A stretch of 64,000 bases of DNA from UBA1351 sp964563505 (GTDB lineage: Bacteria; Bacillota; Clostridia; Lachnospirales; Vallitaleaceae): positions 1 through 64,000 of the forward strand of contig CAZLXW010000003.1 in the NCBI GenBank assembly GCA_964563505.1. The letters are read 5' to 3'. The translations under genes and the position numbers were made by a program. The notes beneath the pieces were generated by a model. The model searched no databases and was not told where the DNA came from. It saw only the letters and a list, made by a program, of their open reading frames with translations. Positions 16,681 to 26,200 of the stretch are shown one piece after another. Each line of letters opens with the position of its first letter. The first letter of the stretch is position 1.

Positions 16681-18000
16681 TTACCATTTAACTTTTTCAA
16701 ACGCTCTTGCATCAGCTTCGGTCACGTTAAGAAAAATAGCAACATTACCTTCAAGTCCCTTCTTCATAAAGTCAGTTCGAACTTTATCATAGGGTGTATG
16801 TGCGTATTGTTCCTGCATCGGCGAATAACCAATGGTCGGCTTACGATCAATGCCACAAGTTTTACTTGCATCCGTACCAAAGTCCCAATAGCCATATTTA
16901 ACCTCTTGTCCAATGGCTTCTAACCCCGCACTTGTTGCTTTAACAAAGGCATGTTCTGTTGATATTTTCCAAGGACTCATGACTTTTTCTGCTTGAAATT
17001 CCATACCTGTATAGGAGACTTCGAGTGCTTTTTTCACCACAACATCGGCTTTAAATTCAGGGTCGTCCTTGGCAAGCACATCGATAATATCTTGTATCTC
17101 TTTTAAGGCGCTTGCTGTTGTTTCTCCGGGAAGTGTTCGTCGATCAATGGATAGCATGCATTTATCCGGTACGATTGAAAGGGCTCCGGGTGAACATTCA
17201 ATAATGTTTAAAGAGATGGATGCTTGACCCAATTCGCTGTCTTTAGGTAATGATGGATAGAGTTCATCTTTTATTTTTGTAATCAGAGGAATGGCTTTAT
17301 AGATTGCATTGACCCCTAGCCAAGGAGCACTTCCGTGAGATGTTCGACCATATACGGTAGCTAGCATCTCGATTCGGCCACGATGTCCACAATAGACTTT
17401 TAAAGAAGTTGCTTCTGACGAAACCATTGCGTCATAGCTTAAACCTTTTTCCGCTAATGTCTTATCGATGAGGTGTAGCATACCGACCATTTCTGCAGGT
17501 TCTTCCTGAACAACACCGGTAAACATAAAATCACCTTTTATGGGGAATCCTTTTTCTTTTAATTTGACCAGTAATCCACCGGCATAGATTTGAACGGCTT
17601 CACCAGCTTTGACATCAGAGGCTGCACGTCCATGAATACACTCAGCCTGCTCACCTTCTTTTTCTTGTGTATCTACCTGACAGATATCAATAAGTCCGCC
17701 ATAAGGCTCATAGCCTTCCCAGTTATTCGTGTCGCCTGGACTTACATGGTCCATATGGGAGTTATACATAATCGTTGGACCGTCTTGGCTTCCTTTAACA
17801 ATTCCGACAACGTTTCCTTGATCATCTCTAAACACATCGTCATAGCCTAATTTTTTCATTTCGGCCATGTTCAAATCGGCAACAACTTTTTCTTCACCAC
17901 TTATACTTGGTGTCTGAATCAGTTTTTGGGTAAATTTAATCATATCTTCATAGAGTTCGTCTGATAATTCGCTAATAGCTTCATAAATTTTCTTACGCAT
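16681..18000 (-). CDS. YgeY-type M20 family metallohydrolase, copy 1
   Basis: A 439-residue M20 hydrolase of the YgeY type. Metal ligands are visible in YNSHMDHVSPGD, in ASDVKAGEA, in VVQEEPAEMVG and in the C-terminal half. E. coli YgeY lies beside hydantoinase-like and carbamoyl-transfer genes. Here the place in the pathway suggests that it splits N-carbamoyl-beta-alanine to beta-alanine, CO2 and ammonia, the step done elsewhere by beta-ureidopropionase. That is inference; a dipeptidase role is also possible. It lies 21 bases from its paralogue. The two resemble each other along their whole length, so they arose by duplication or work as a pair. Confidence 0.8.
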   Translation of the reverse strand: MRKKIYEAISELSDELYEDMIKFTQKLIQTPSISGEEKVVADLNMAEMKKLGYDDVFRDDQGNVVGIVKGSQDGPTIMYNSHMDHVSPGDTNNWEGYEPYGGLIDICQVDTQEKEGEQAECIHGRAASDVKAGEAVQIYAGGLLVKLKEKGFPIKGDFMFTGVVQEEPAEMVGMLHLIDKTLAEKGLSYDAMVSSEATSLKVYCGHRGRIEMLATVYGRTSHGSAPWLGVNAIYKAIPLITKIKDELYPSLPKDSELGQASISLNIIECSPGALSIVPDKCMLSIDRRTLPGETTASALKEIQDIIDVLAKDDPEFKADVVVKKALEVSYTGMEFQAEKVMSPWKISTEHAFVKATSAGLEAIGQEVKYGYWDFGTDASKTCGIDRKPTIGYSPMQEQYAHTPYDKVRTDFMKKGLEGNVAIFLNVTEADARAFEKVKW

Positions 18001-18021
18001 TTATTTCACACCTTTCTTTGC

Positions 18022-19332
18022 TTATAATTGAAACGCTTCTTGACTTAATTCAACAAGCTCTTGGTAAATACCAACATTCCCTGCAAGTGCTTTCAACATG
18101 TAATCAATACGCACCTTATCAATGGGTCGGTGGCAATAAAATTCTTGCATTGGTGAGTATCCAATGGCCGGTTTATGATATCGTCCGGCAACAACGGATA
18201 AGTCAGTTCCAAAATCCCAATATCCATATTTTACGGCTTGTCCAAGTTTTGATATACCCTGAGACGCCGCCATGGTAAATGGATGCTCTTTGCTTATTTT
18301 CCAGGCTTCTTTCACATTAGGAACGGCAACTGTTTTTCCCGTATAGGTCGTCCTTGGTACGGTTGCGATCTCTACCGTTGCTCTAAAATCAGGATCTTTT
18401 GCTGATAAATCATCGATTATTTTTTGGATTTCTTCAACACATTTGTCATAAGTCTCTCCTGGGACAAAGCGACGATCATAGGTTATATTGCAACGATCCG
18501 GAACAATGCACATAGCCCCCGGCGTACAGTCAATAATTGTCAAAGCGATACTCGAATCGCCTAAGTCCTTATCTGTTTTGTGGTTTTCTTTTATATATGC
18601 TTCGACTTGGTCGATGAATTTCGTTGATTTGTTGACCGCATTAATGCCTAACCATGGAGCACTTCCATGGGATGTGACCCCTGAAAGGGTAACCTTAAGC
18701 TCAACGCGACCACGATGTCCTAGATATATCTTGAGTGATGTCGCTTCACAGGAGACAACACCATCAAATTCTAATCCTTCTTTGGGTAAAGTATCTTCAA
18801 TCAGTTTTATCATTCCTAATTGTTCAGCCGGTTCTTCGAGAACAACACCTGTAAACATATAACGCCCTTTTACCGGATAGCCTTTTTTCTTAAGATCTGA
18901 TAAAATCTTACCTGAATATATCTGACAAGCACCGCCGGCTTTTACATCCGCTGCCGCTCGTCCATGTATAACTTCAACTTGTTCATATCCGTCACAGTCT
19001 TGATTTTCCATTTGATTAATATCTATCTCGGCTCCATAGGGATCATAGCCGCCCCATTCAGAGATGTCTCCGGTATCGACGTGGTCTAAGTGGGCATTAT
19101 ACATAATTGTTGGTCCGGGTTCATTGCCTTCAACAATACCGATAACATTTCCCCATTCATCACGTAAGATATGGTCAAACTCTAATTTTTTCATCTCTTC
19201 GAGATAGAGGTCTGCCACTCCTTTTTCTTCACCTGAGAGGGCAGGTACGCGTATTAGCCTCTGACAAAAGTCAATGACATCGGATTGATATTTTTTTGTT
19301 AATTCTTCAATATCTTTAATTATTTTTTCCAT
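18022..19332 (-). CDS. YgeY-type M20 family metallohydrolase, copy 2
   Basis: A 436-residue paralogue of the neighbouring M20 hydrolase, with the same ligand motifs: YNAHLDHVDTGD, AADVKAGGA and VVLEEPAEQLG. The active centre is conserved, so neither copy looks dead. The two may form a heteromer, or one may prefer N-carbamoyl-beta-alanine and the other the beta-aminoisobutyrate form from thymine; this is a guess. AGGAGG precedes the ATG. It follows the alcohol dehydrogenase gene in the operon by 24 bases. Confidence 0.8.
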   Translation of the reverse strand: MEKIIKDIEELTKKYQSDVIDFCQRLIRVPALSGEEKGVADLYLEEMKKLEFDHILRDEWGNVIGIVEGNEPGPTIMYNAHLDHVDTGDISEWGGYDPYGAEIDINQMENQDCDGYEQVEVIHGRAAADVKAGGACQIYSGKILSDLKKKGYPVKGRYMFTGVVLEEPAEQLGMIKLIEDTLPKEGLEFDGVVSCEATSLKIYLGHRGRVELKVTLSGVTSHGSAPWLGINAVNKSTKFIDQVEAYIKENHKTDKDLGDSSIALTIIDCTPGAMCIVPDRCNITYDRRFVPGETYDKCVEEIQKIIDDLSAKDPDFRATVEIATVPRTTYTGKTVAVPNVKEAWKISKEHPFTMAASQGISKLGQAVKYGYWDFGTDLSVVAGRYHKPAIGYSPMQEFYCHRPIDKVRIDYMLKALAGNVGIYQELVELSQEAFQL

Positions 19333-19356
19333 AGTAACCCTCCTGGTTTGATTATT

Positions 19357-20478
19357 TTATTTAAATGTTACTTTAAACATATTTACAACCTCTTCTTGTG
19401 TTGGTCTTACACGGCAATTATTCATATTTCCTGTATTTACTGCCTTTTCACTAAATCGTTCTATTTCTTCTATGGTTACTGTTTCAGGTTCTCCCAGTAA
19501 TGTATTCATGAGTTCTCTAAAGGCTTGAATGGTTTTTGATCCCATCGGATGAAGAATCTTATCGACTAATTCCGGTTCTTTTTCATTGACTAGTTCAAGG
19601 TATTGCGCTAAGAGCAGCCCATTTGCTCGACCATGATCAATTGTTTTAAAATAGGTTAATGAATATCCCATTGCATGGACGACGGTTGTACCCGTTTGTG
19701 CGATGACCATTCCTGCTAATGTGGAACACTTTGCAAGCATATCTCGAATCGTATCATTAAATACTTCGATTGAATTCCTTGCTTTTGCTTCTCCTAAGCT
19801 TTGAATACATCTTGAGAAAAGTTCAATACTTTCTTGGGCCAATGTATCGGATAGCACACTTGAGCGAACACTTAATATGCCTTCAATAGCGTGAGATAAG
19901 GCATCAATAGCTGTGTTAATTGTTATTTCAACAGATAGATCTCGCATATATTTTGAATCCACAAATGCTATTTTAGGAAAAATCACTTCACTTGCCACAC
20001 CGGTCTTACTTTCGATAAGATCATTAGTCAATATGGCATACTGTGTCACTTCTGATCCTGTTCCTGCTGTTGTAGGAACGGCAATGACGGGAAGCGCCCT
20101 ATGTTCAAATTCTCCTTGAAGTAATTGTTCTTGAGATATCTCTTGTTTTGCTAATAAAGCAATTGCTTTAGCTGCATCCATTGGTGACCCGCCGCCAATA
20201 GCTACTATAAAATCAATACCCACTTCTTTTGCTATTTTCGCTCCTTCATAGCAGCAATTTGTGGTAGGATTACTCATCACTTTGTCAAACATAATGTATT
20301 CAATATTTTGTTTTTCTAAGGCGCGAGTAACATCTTCTTGTGAACCATTTATTTTTGAAGAATGTTTTCCGGAAACAATCATGGCTTTTTTTCCGTATGC
20401 TGAAAAGAGTCCGCTATATTCTTGTATGCAATCTTGCCCAAATACTAGCTTTGTCGGCATATAATATTTATATGACAT
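19357..20478 (-). CDS. Iron-containing alcohol dehydrogenase, likely malonate semialdehyde reductase
   Basis: A 373-residue group III alcohol dehydrogenase. The nucleotide site is FIVAIGGGSPMDAAKAIAL; the iron ligands lie in TAIDALSHAIEG, HAMGYSLTYFKTIDHGRANG. In the extended reductive pyrimidine pathway the aminotransferase product malonate semialdehyde is reduced to 3-hydroxypropionate; this gene directly follows the aminotransferase by 13 bases, so I assign that step. The reaction is inference from neighbours; the family is certain. AGGAGG-like sequence precedes the ATG. Confidence 0.8.
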   Translation of the reverse strand: MSYKYYMPTKLVFGQDCIQEYSGLFSAYGKKAMIVSGKHSSKINGSQEDVTRALEKQNIEYIMFDKVMSNPTTNCCYEGAKIAKEVGIDFIVAIGGGSPMDAAKAIALLAKQEISQEQLLQGEFEHRALPVIAVPTTAGTGSEVTQYAILTNDLIESKTGVASEVIFPKIAFVDSKYMRDLSVEITINTAIDALSHAIEGILSVRSSVLSDTLAQESIELFSRCIQSLGEAKARNSIEVFNDTIRDMLAKCSTLAGMVIAQTGTTVVHAMGYSLTYFKTIDHGRANGLLLAQYLELVNEKEPELVDKILHPMGSKTIQAFRELMNTLLGEPETVTIEEIERFSEKAVNTGNMNNCRVRPTQEEVVNMFKVTFK

Positions 20479-20491
20479 ATCTTCCTCCTAT

Positions 20492-21829
20492 TTAACGAAT
20501 CATTGTATCCACTTCATCTAATACACCATCCATAATTTTCATGGCTTCTTTTAATTGTTCTTCAGTAATAATTAAAGGAGGTGCAATAATGATACAGTTT
20601 TCGTGAGAATATGTATTGAATCCACCCTCTTTTAACATTCCTAAGATTTTAGGCATTAATTTTTCCGGATCCATTCCATATGGCACAAGGGGTTCATGGG
20701 TTTCACGATTTTTCACCAGTTCAATCGCTGAAAATAAACCGATATATCGAACATCCCCAACAGATGGATGTTTTTCTTTTAAATCCTCTAAGAGCTCGCC
20801 AAGAATTTTTCCCTGGTCTTTTGCTTTTTCTATAAGATTTAATTCTTTATATACCCCTATTGTCGCTATTCCTGCTGCACATCCGAGTGGATGTCCGGAA
20901 TAAGTTAGTCCACAATAGAGTACATGATCATCAAAATGTTCGGCTATTTCTTTACTGACAATGGTCCCACCTAAGGGTGCATATCCGCAGGTGATTCCTT
21001 TGGCAAAGGTAATGATATCCGGTTTAACATTGTAATTATTGATTGCAAACCATTCACCTGTTCTTCCCCATCCGGCCATAACTTCGTCACAAACCATCAT
21101 AATTCCATAGTCATCACAGATTTGACGAACACCTTGCATATATCCTTTTGGAGGGATAATCACGCCATTACTTCCTGTAATCGTTTCTAAAACAATAGCT
21201 GCAACCTGATCACGGCCTTCATATATGACCTGTTCTCTTAAGCGGTCAACAAAAAATTTTGAAGCTTCTTCCTCGCTGCTAAATTGAATGGGTGTCTGGT
21301 AAGTATATGGATCAAAGAATTTAATAAATCCGGGGATGCCGGGTTCCGATGCATATCGTCTGGGTTCACCGGTTAAATTTGCCGATCCATAAGTTGATCC
21401 ATGATATGATCGATACCGTGAAAATATTTTATGCCGACCTGTGTACATCTTTGCTATTTTAATGGCGTTTTCATTGGCTTCAGATCCACCTAAAGTGAAG
21501 AAGACCTTTCCCATGTTTTCCGGAGCAATATCAATCACCATTTCTGCCAATTGGGATTTAACATCTGTTGCAAATCCCGGGGCAGCATATGGAAGTTTAG
21601 CTGCTTGTTCTTGAATGGCTTTAATCACTTTTTTATTACCGTGACCTATATTCATATTTACAAGTTGAGACGACATATCATAGCTTTGTTTGCCATTTTC
21701 ATCCCAGAAAAAAATTCCTTCTGCTCGCATCATTACTTTTGGGTTGAGATGTCTTTGTGCTGACCATGAATGTAAGTTGTATTTTTTTGATTTTTCCACA
21801 ATATCTTTTGGGTTGACTAATTTTTCCAT
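20492..21829 (-). CDS. Class III aminotransferase, likely beta-alanine:2-oxoglutarate/pyruvate type
   Basis: A 445-residue pyridoxal-phosphate enzyme of class III. The Schiff-base lysine is K277 in ITFAKGITCGYAPLGG, with the usual VCDEVMAGWGRTG aspartate motif before it and YHGSTYGSANLTG at the cofactor-phosphate end. Beta-alanine transaminases belong to this class. Being first in the pyrimidine operon, it probably removes the amino group of beta-alanine and so releases the last pyrimidine nitrogen. Substrate is inference. GAAGAGGTG lies eight bases before the ATG. It is preceded by a leader with an intrinsic terminator (21887-21916). Confidence 0.85.
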   Translation of the reverse strand: MEKLVNPKDIVEKSKKYNLHSWSAQRHLNPKVMMRAEGIFFWDENGKQSYDMSSQLVNMNIGHGNKKVIKAIQEQAAKLPYAAPGFATDVKSQLAEMVIDIAPENMGKVFFTLGGSEANENAIKIAKMYTGRHKIFSRYRSYHGSTYGSANLTGEPRRYASEPGIPGFIKFFDPYTYQTPIQFSSEEEASKFFVDRLREQVIYEGRDQVAAIVLETITGSNGVIIPPKGYMQGVRQICDDYGIMMVCDEVMAGWGRTGEWFAINNYNVKPDIITFAKGITCGYAPLGGTIVSKEIAEHFDDHVLYCGLTYSGHPLGCAAGIATIGVYKELNLIEKAKDQGKILGELLEDLKEKHPSVGDVRYIGLFSAIELVKNRETHEPLVPYGMDPEKLMPKILGMLKEGGFNTYSHENCIIIAPPLIITEEQLKEAMKIMDGVLDEVDTMIR

Positions 21830-21886
21830 TGCCGTTCACCTCTTCAATAATAGTTTTTTTGCTCAATACATAAAAAAATATACAAA

Positions 21887-21916
21887 AAGAGGCCTGTTAT
21901 CTCTAACAGGCCTCTT
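21887..21916 (-). terminator. Intrinsic terminator in the operon leader (possible attenuator)
   Basis: A perfect 13-base-pair stem (AAGAGGCCTGTTA with its complement, 4-base loop) is followed on the minus strand by a T-rich run. It lies after the putative operon promoter and 58 bases before the first gene. It may therefore either end pucR transcription or attenuate the operon. Confidence 0.7.
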
Positions 21917-21923
21917 CGCCATC

Positions 21924-21965
21924 ATTCAATTACCTTATTCTTCATTGAATAATTCGGTTCGAATT
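21924..21965 (-). promoter_or_regulatory. Two contiguous leader hairpins upstream of the terminator
   Basis: AATTCG/CGAATT (21951-21965, loop GTT) and ATTCAAT/ATTGAAT (21924-21950, 13-base loop) lie end to end and just before the terminator. Three stacked hairpins in one leader suggest a regulatory RNA, but no known riboswitch consensus is recognised. Confidence 0.4.
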
Positions 21966-21975
21966 GATAAATAAT

Positions 21976-22003
21976 ATCTTACCACAAAGTAGGAGGCTTT
22001 CAA
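21976..22003 (-). promoter_or_regulatory. Putative promoter of the pyrimidine operon
   Basis: Minus strand: TTGAAA (21998-22003), 16-base spacer, TAAGAT (21976-21981). It lies directly downstream of the GCACAA repeat array. The predicted leader is about 140 bases long. Confidence 0.5.
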
Positions 22004-22040
22004 GCACAATGAGCACAAACATTTTTGTGCGCAAGCACAA
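22004..22040. repeat. GCACAA repeat array, likely activator sites
   Basis: GCACAA appears at 22004, 22013 and 22035, and in inverted form at 22025. All four lie between the pucR stop and the operon -35 box, where an activator would bind. PucR is the obvious candidate protein; this is inference. Confidence 0.5.
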
Positions 22041-22043
22041 TAA

Positions 22044-23201
22044 CTATATAAATTCATTAATGTGATAAGCCAATAAAAGGCCTACTCCATCTTCATAGGT
22101 CAATTCACACCCTAGTATCTCTTTAATCTTCTTTATCTTATAATTCACTGTATTACGATGCACATAGGTTTCCTTAGCCACCCGCTCAACACTATGATTA
22201 TAGTCCAGATATAGTTTTAGTATTGTGAGTAGATCGGTTTCATTCTTTAAATCATAGTCAACAATCTGGCCGAGAGACTTATCATAAAATTTTTTTAGGA
22301 CCTTCATATCATCCACCTCAATCAGTAACTGATATATACCACTTTCATTGTAAGTCATTATATCTTTAGATTGCTTTTTTGCAATACGCATAACGGCTTG
22401 GGCTCGCTTATGGCTTCGAGGCAAAGAGAGAACGCCATAGTCATTGCCACTAATTCCTCCGTGAATATGGTTGGTTCGATTCGTCGTTGTGACTATCTCT
22501 TTGATTCGGTCAAATACTTGCAAAATAAAGTGCTCCGGGAAATCCTGCAAGACGACAACTAAGGATTTATTTTCCGAAAAAATATTAAAGCGATCGCTTA
22601 ATTTATAAAGTGCTTTGGTTAAATGCAGACGGACTTGTTTTTCAAAATACATAAAGTCTTCTGCTTTATTTACTTGCAGAGCAATCGTCATTACACAAAA
22701 TTCTGCATTTAAATTAAAGGACTTTTTTTCAAGAATAGGACGAAGCTCCGGTATTTTATCCGGTGAGATAATAAGTTCTCTAAATGCTTCTGAGACCGTG
22801 GTTTCAGCTTCTTCCGCTTCAATGATTCGGTGACAAAACTCATTGGTTATGTCAACAATCCGGGTTTTCCATGGCACAGACATTAATGGAAATTGATGCT
22901 CTTGACAGTAATCAATAAGTTCTTTGGGGACTTCTTGAATATAAGGTCCAATATTCAGGACCAATCCACTCGCATTGTTCTCCATCAATCCTTTGGCAAA
23001 AGCGACGAACCAGGATGTATCGGAATGTCCGATTCCTGTCGAAAAAATCAACTCACGCCCATGCAGAAAGTTTGCTGTTTCCGGATCTTCAAGCATATGG
23101 ACCCATTCAACCAAATTACCCATGTTCTTTTCTCCACAGATGAGTTCCACGCCATAATCTTCTTTTGCATATTTACATAATTGGCTAATTGTAATCGGCA
23201 T
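22044..23201 (-). CDS. PucR family transcriptional regulator
   Basis: A 385-residue regulator with the PucR layout: N-terminal PucR domain (MPITISQLCKYAKEDYGVELICG, then WVHMLEDPE), a degenerate GGDEF-like middle, and a C-terminal helix-turn-helix (YLDYNHSVERVAKETYVHRNTVNYKIKKIKEILG, residues about 329-362). PucR proteins control purine and other nitrogen catabolic genes. It lies just upstream of the pyrimidine operon on the same strand and probably activates it when a pathway intermediate is present. An AAGGAGG lies about 27 bases before the ATG, too far for normal use, so the start is uncertain. Confidence 0.85.
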   Translation of the reverse strand: MPITISQLCKYAKEDYGVELICGEKNMGNLVEWVHMLEDPETANFLHGRELIFSTGIGHSDTSWFVAFAKGLMENNASGLVLNIGPYIQEVPKELIDYCQEHQFPLMSVPWKTRIVDITNEFCHRIIEAEEAETTVSEAFRELIISPDKIPELRPILEKKSFNLNAEFCVMTIALQVNKAEDFMYFEKQVRLHLTKALYKLSDRFNIFSENKSLVVVLQDFPEHFILQVFDRIKEIVTTTNRTNHIHGGISGNDYGVLSLPRSHKRAQAVMRIAKKQSKDIMTYNESGIYQLLIEVDDMKVLKKFYDKSLGQIVDYDLKNETDLLTILKLYLDYNHSVERVAKETYVHRNTVNYKIKKIKEILGCELTYEDGVGLLLAYHINEFI

Positions 23202-23269
23202 TTTTGCGTCGCGTCTTATGACTTCGACTTCCCTCCTTTTCGTAGCGTAACAGATCTTTCTTTACGCCT

Positions 23270-26200
23270 TTATTCAATTAATATAGATTTGTTTATTGAA
23301 AAACTATAGATCATGGTCTCTTTCACGGGTTTTCCTGTAATTCTCTCGAGTGCTTGTTTATAATAATCAAGTTGCAGCCCATACCGTTCTATGAGCGTGG
23401 ATGCATCTTGGCCTTCTAGATAATCCGTTTTGTAATCAACTAGAACCAGCTCGTCACCCTCCACGAAGTAGAGATCAATGACACCTTGAATCATACGCAA
23501 GTCGCCTTCATCATTAATCTGTAGCACAAAGGGTTGCTCTCGATGGATATCTATAGCATCGATAGCCAATATACGTTGATAAATTGAAGAAGCGACAAAT
23601 TGTTCTAAGGCAGGTATTGAGATGCGCTTGCCGTCATTGGGTGTAATGATCTTCTTATCCACCATCGCTTTTACAAAAACTTCTAGCTCTGTCTTGGTCC
23701 ACGCTCGGCTAAAATCAAGCTTCGACAAGACCAAGTGAATCAAAGTACCGTACCTAGCTCCTTCTTGTTTTATGCTATCACTTTCTTGCATAAATTCAGG
23801 AATCGGTTCTTCTGCAGATTTAATCAGTTGTTCATGCGCCCATTGGTCTTCTTCCATTTGAATGGCTTGATGCTTACGTTTGATTTCAGATACTGACATG
23901 GAGAGATATTTTTTGGTTGATGCTTCATATGCGTAGGGTTTATATACCGCCTCTTCATAACGTTTAATCTCATCTGCCCATTGATCTTGTTTTTGAGTAC
24001 TTTGCAGCAATAGGTCTTTTAACTCAGACTTTTCTTCTTCTTGACTTAACTGATAAAAAGCCTCCTGCTCAATAATCTCTGAATATTCAACTTTATTAAT
24101 CGTATACAAATCACTACCTTGTGCTACACACCGCATCAAGATTAAGTCCATATAGCTCCGTGCTTTTTGTACCAGCACCGAAGGAATGGCACTCTTGAAA
24201 TAGGTATGATATTTTTCAGTCATTCCTTGAATCGTTTTATCATAATCCGGTGTCGTACCGATTAAATACAGTTTTTCCTTAGCACGTGTCAATCCAACGT
24301 ATAAAATACGTAGTTCTTCAGAGATTAATTCATTCTTTGCCTTTATTCGCATGGCTTCCGTAAAGACACTCTTTTTCTTGGTCCGTGCCTCAATATCAAT
24401 ATAATCACTGGCCATTCCTAGGTCTTGATGCAAAAGGACTGATTCGCGAAGATCCATTTCATTAAATTGTTTTTGCAGATCTAAAATAAAGACAATCGGA
24501 AATTCCAAGCCTTTGCTTTTATGGATACTCATCATCGTCACGCTATTATCATCATCCACCGCATAATTAGGTTCCGGTGAATCCACCTTATATTTTTTCA
24601 TATGTTCAATATAACGCACGAAATTAAAAACACCTTTATAACTGGAACTTTCAAAGACCTCACTTTGCTGTAATAAGTAATCTAGATTCTGCATACGTTG
24701 ACTACCATTATCCATGAAACGCACAATATTCCTATATCCAGTCTCCAAATAGATATGATTGATGAGCTCATGAAGTTCAAGATATTTGGATTCCGCTTTT
24801 AAACGCCTATATAGGTTTAAGAAAGCGTCAACCTTTTTCATCAATTCCGGTCGCTCCTTAGAATCTTCTTCTAGATGATTTTCTTGATATAACACAAGTG
24901 CCTCATAATAACTTGAGTCTTTATTGCCTTTTTTTATATCTAAAAGCTCTTGTTCATTGAATCCGACAAAAGGGGCCCGTAACACTGAAACTAAGGGAAT
25001 ATCCTGTATGGGATTATCTAAGATCATTAACAAGTTTAATACAACTTGGACTTCTATCGCTTCAAAATATCCTGTGGATACATCCGTTGCATAGGGAATT
25101 CCCTTCTGGTCAAATAAATCTTTGATGTCATCAATGGATTTTGAGGGGCTTCGCATGAGGAGACAGATATCCTCATACCTTGCCCTGCGCAATTCTCCAT
25201 TCTTATCTACAACGGATAATGTCCCTTCATTCACAATTTCTTTGATTTTATTGGCTACAAGTTCTGCCTGAATTGTCGCTTTGGACTCCCCTTCCTTGGG
25301 ATCTTCGATAAGCATAATTTCCGGCCGGTAATCATCTATAACAGGAGTTGAAAAGTTAATCGAACCGTAGTTTAAACGTGTCTTTTCATCGTAATTAACA
25401 TCACCGACACTTTCACTCATAATCCCTTCAAAAATGTAATTGGAAAAAGCAAGTACCTCTTGTCGACTTCGAAAATTCTTGGATAAATCGATTTTAATCT
25501 CATCAACTTTATCACCGTCGTAGAAAAAGCGTCGATATTTGCCGCTAAAAATCTCAGGCCGAGCCAGTCTAAATTTATAAATACTTTGTTTAACATCACC
25601 CACCATAAAGAGATTCTTTGTCTTGTCTTGCTTGGAAACTGCTTGTATCACTGCTTCCTGAACTTCATTGATATCTTGGTACTCATCCACAAGAACTTCC
25701 TCAAAGGCTTTTTTATAGCGTTTCCCAATTTCTGATACACTATCTTCATCGTATAATAAGGCTAAGGCAAAATGTTCGATATCATTAAAGTCAATGAGCC
25801 CCTTATCGTATTTTTCTTCGGAAAATCGTTGGTCAAACCATTGTGTTAATCGCACTAATTCTTGAATATCGCCGGCAATCACCTTTGCCTCTTCAAGGCT
25901 CATCTCCTCATCAAAACACAGTATATCTACCGATGTTAGAATCTCCTTAACTTGATTGATGAGTCCTTTAGCCTCTTCTGCTAACTCTTTATCATAGCCT
26001 TTTGATTTTCGACTTAATGGCGCTATTGTCAAACTCCGATTTGCTGCCTTTAAGGCTTCCATATCCTCTTGCTCTAAGGCTGTGAGATAGCTTGCTAATA
26101 GATGTTCAAGATCACTCACTGTATCTTTATATTTATCCGGTCCACCTTCAAGTGCCATTAATTCATGAATCTCAGGAAGCATTGTCTGGACAATGGTAAG

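Noticed and set aside
21887..21965. Leader as a T-box or known riboswitch
   Set aside because: No T-box sequence or familiar riboswitch core was recognised; it is left as an unassigned leader.
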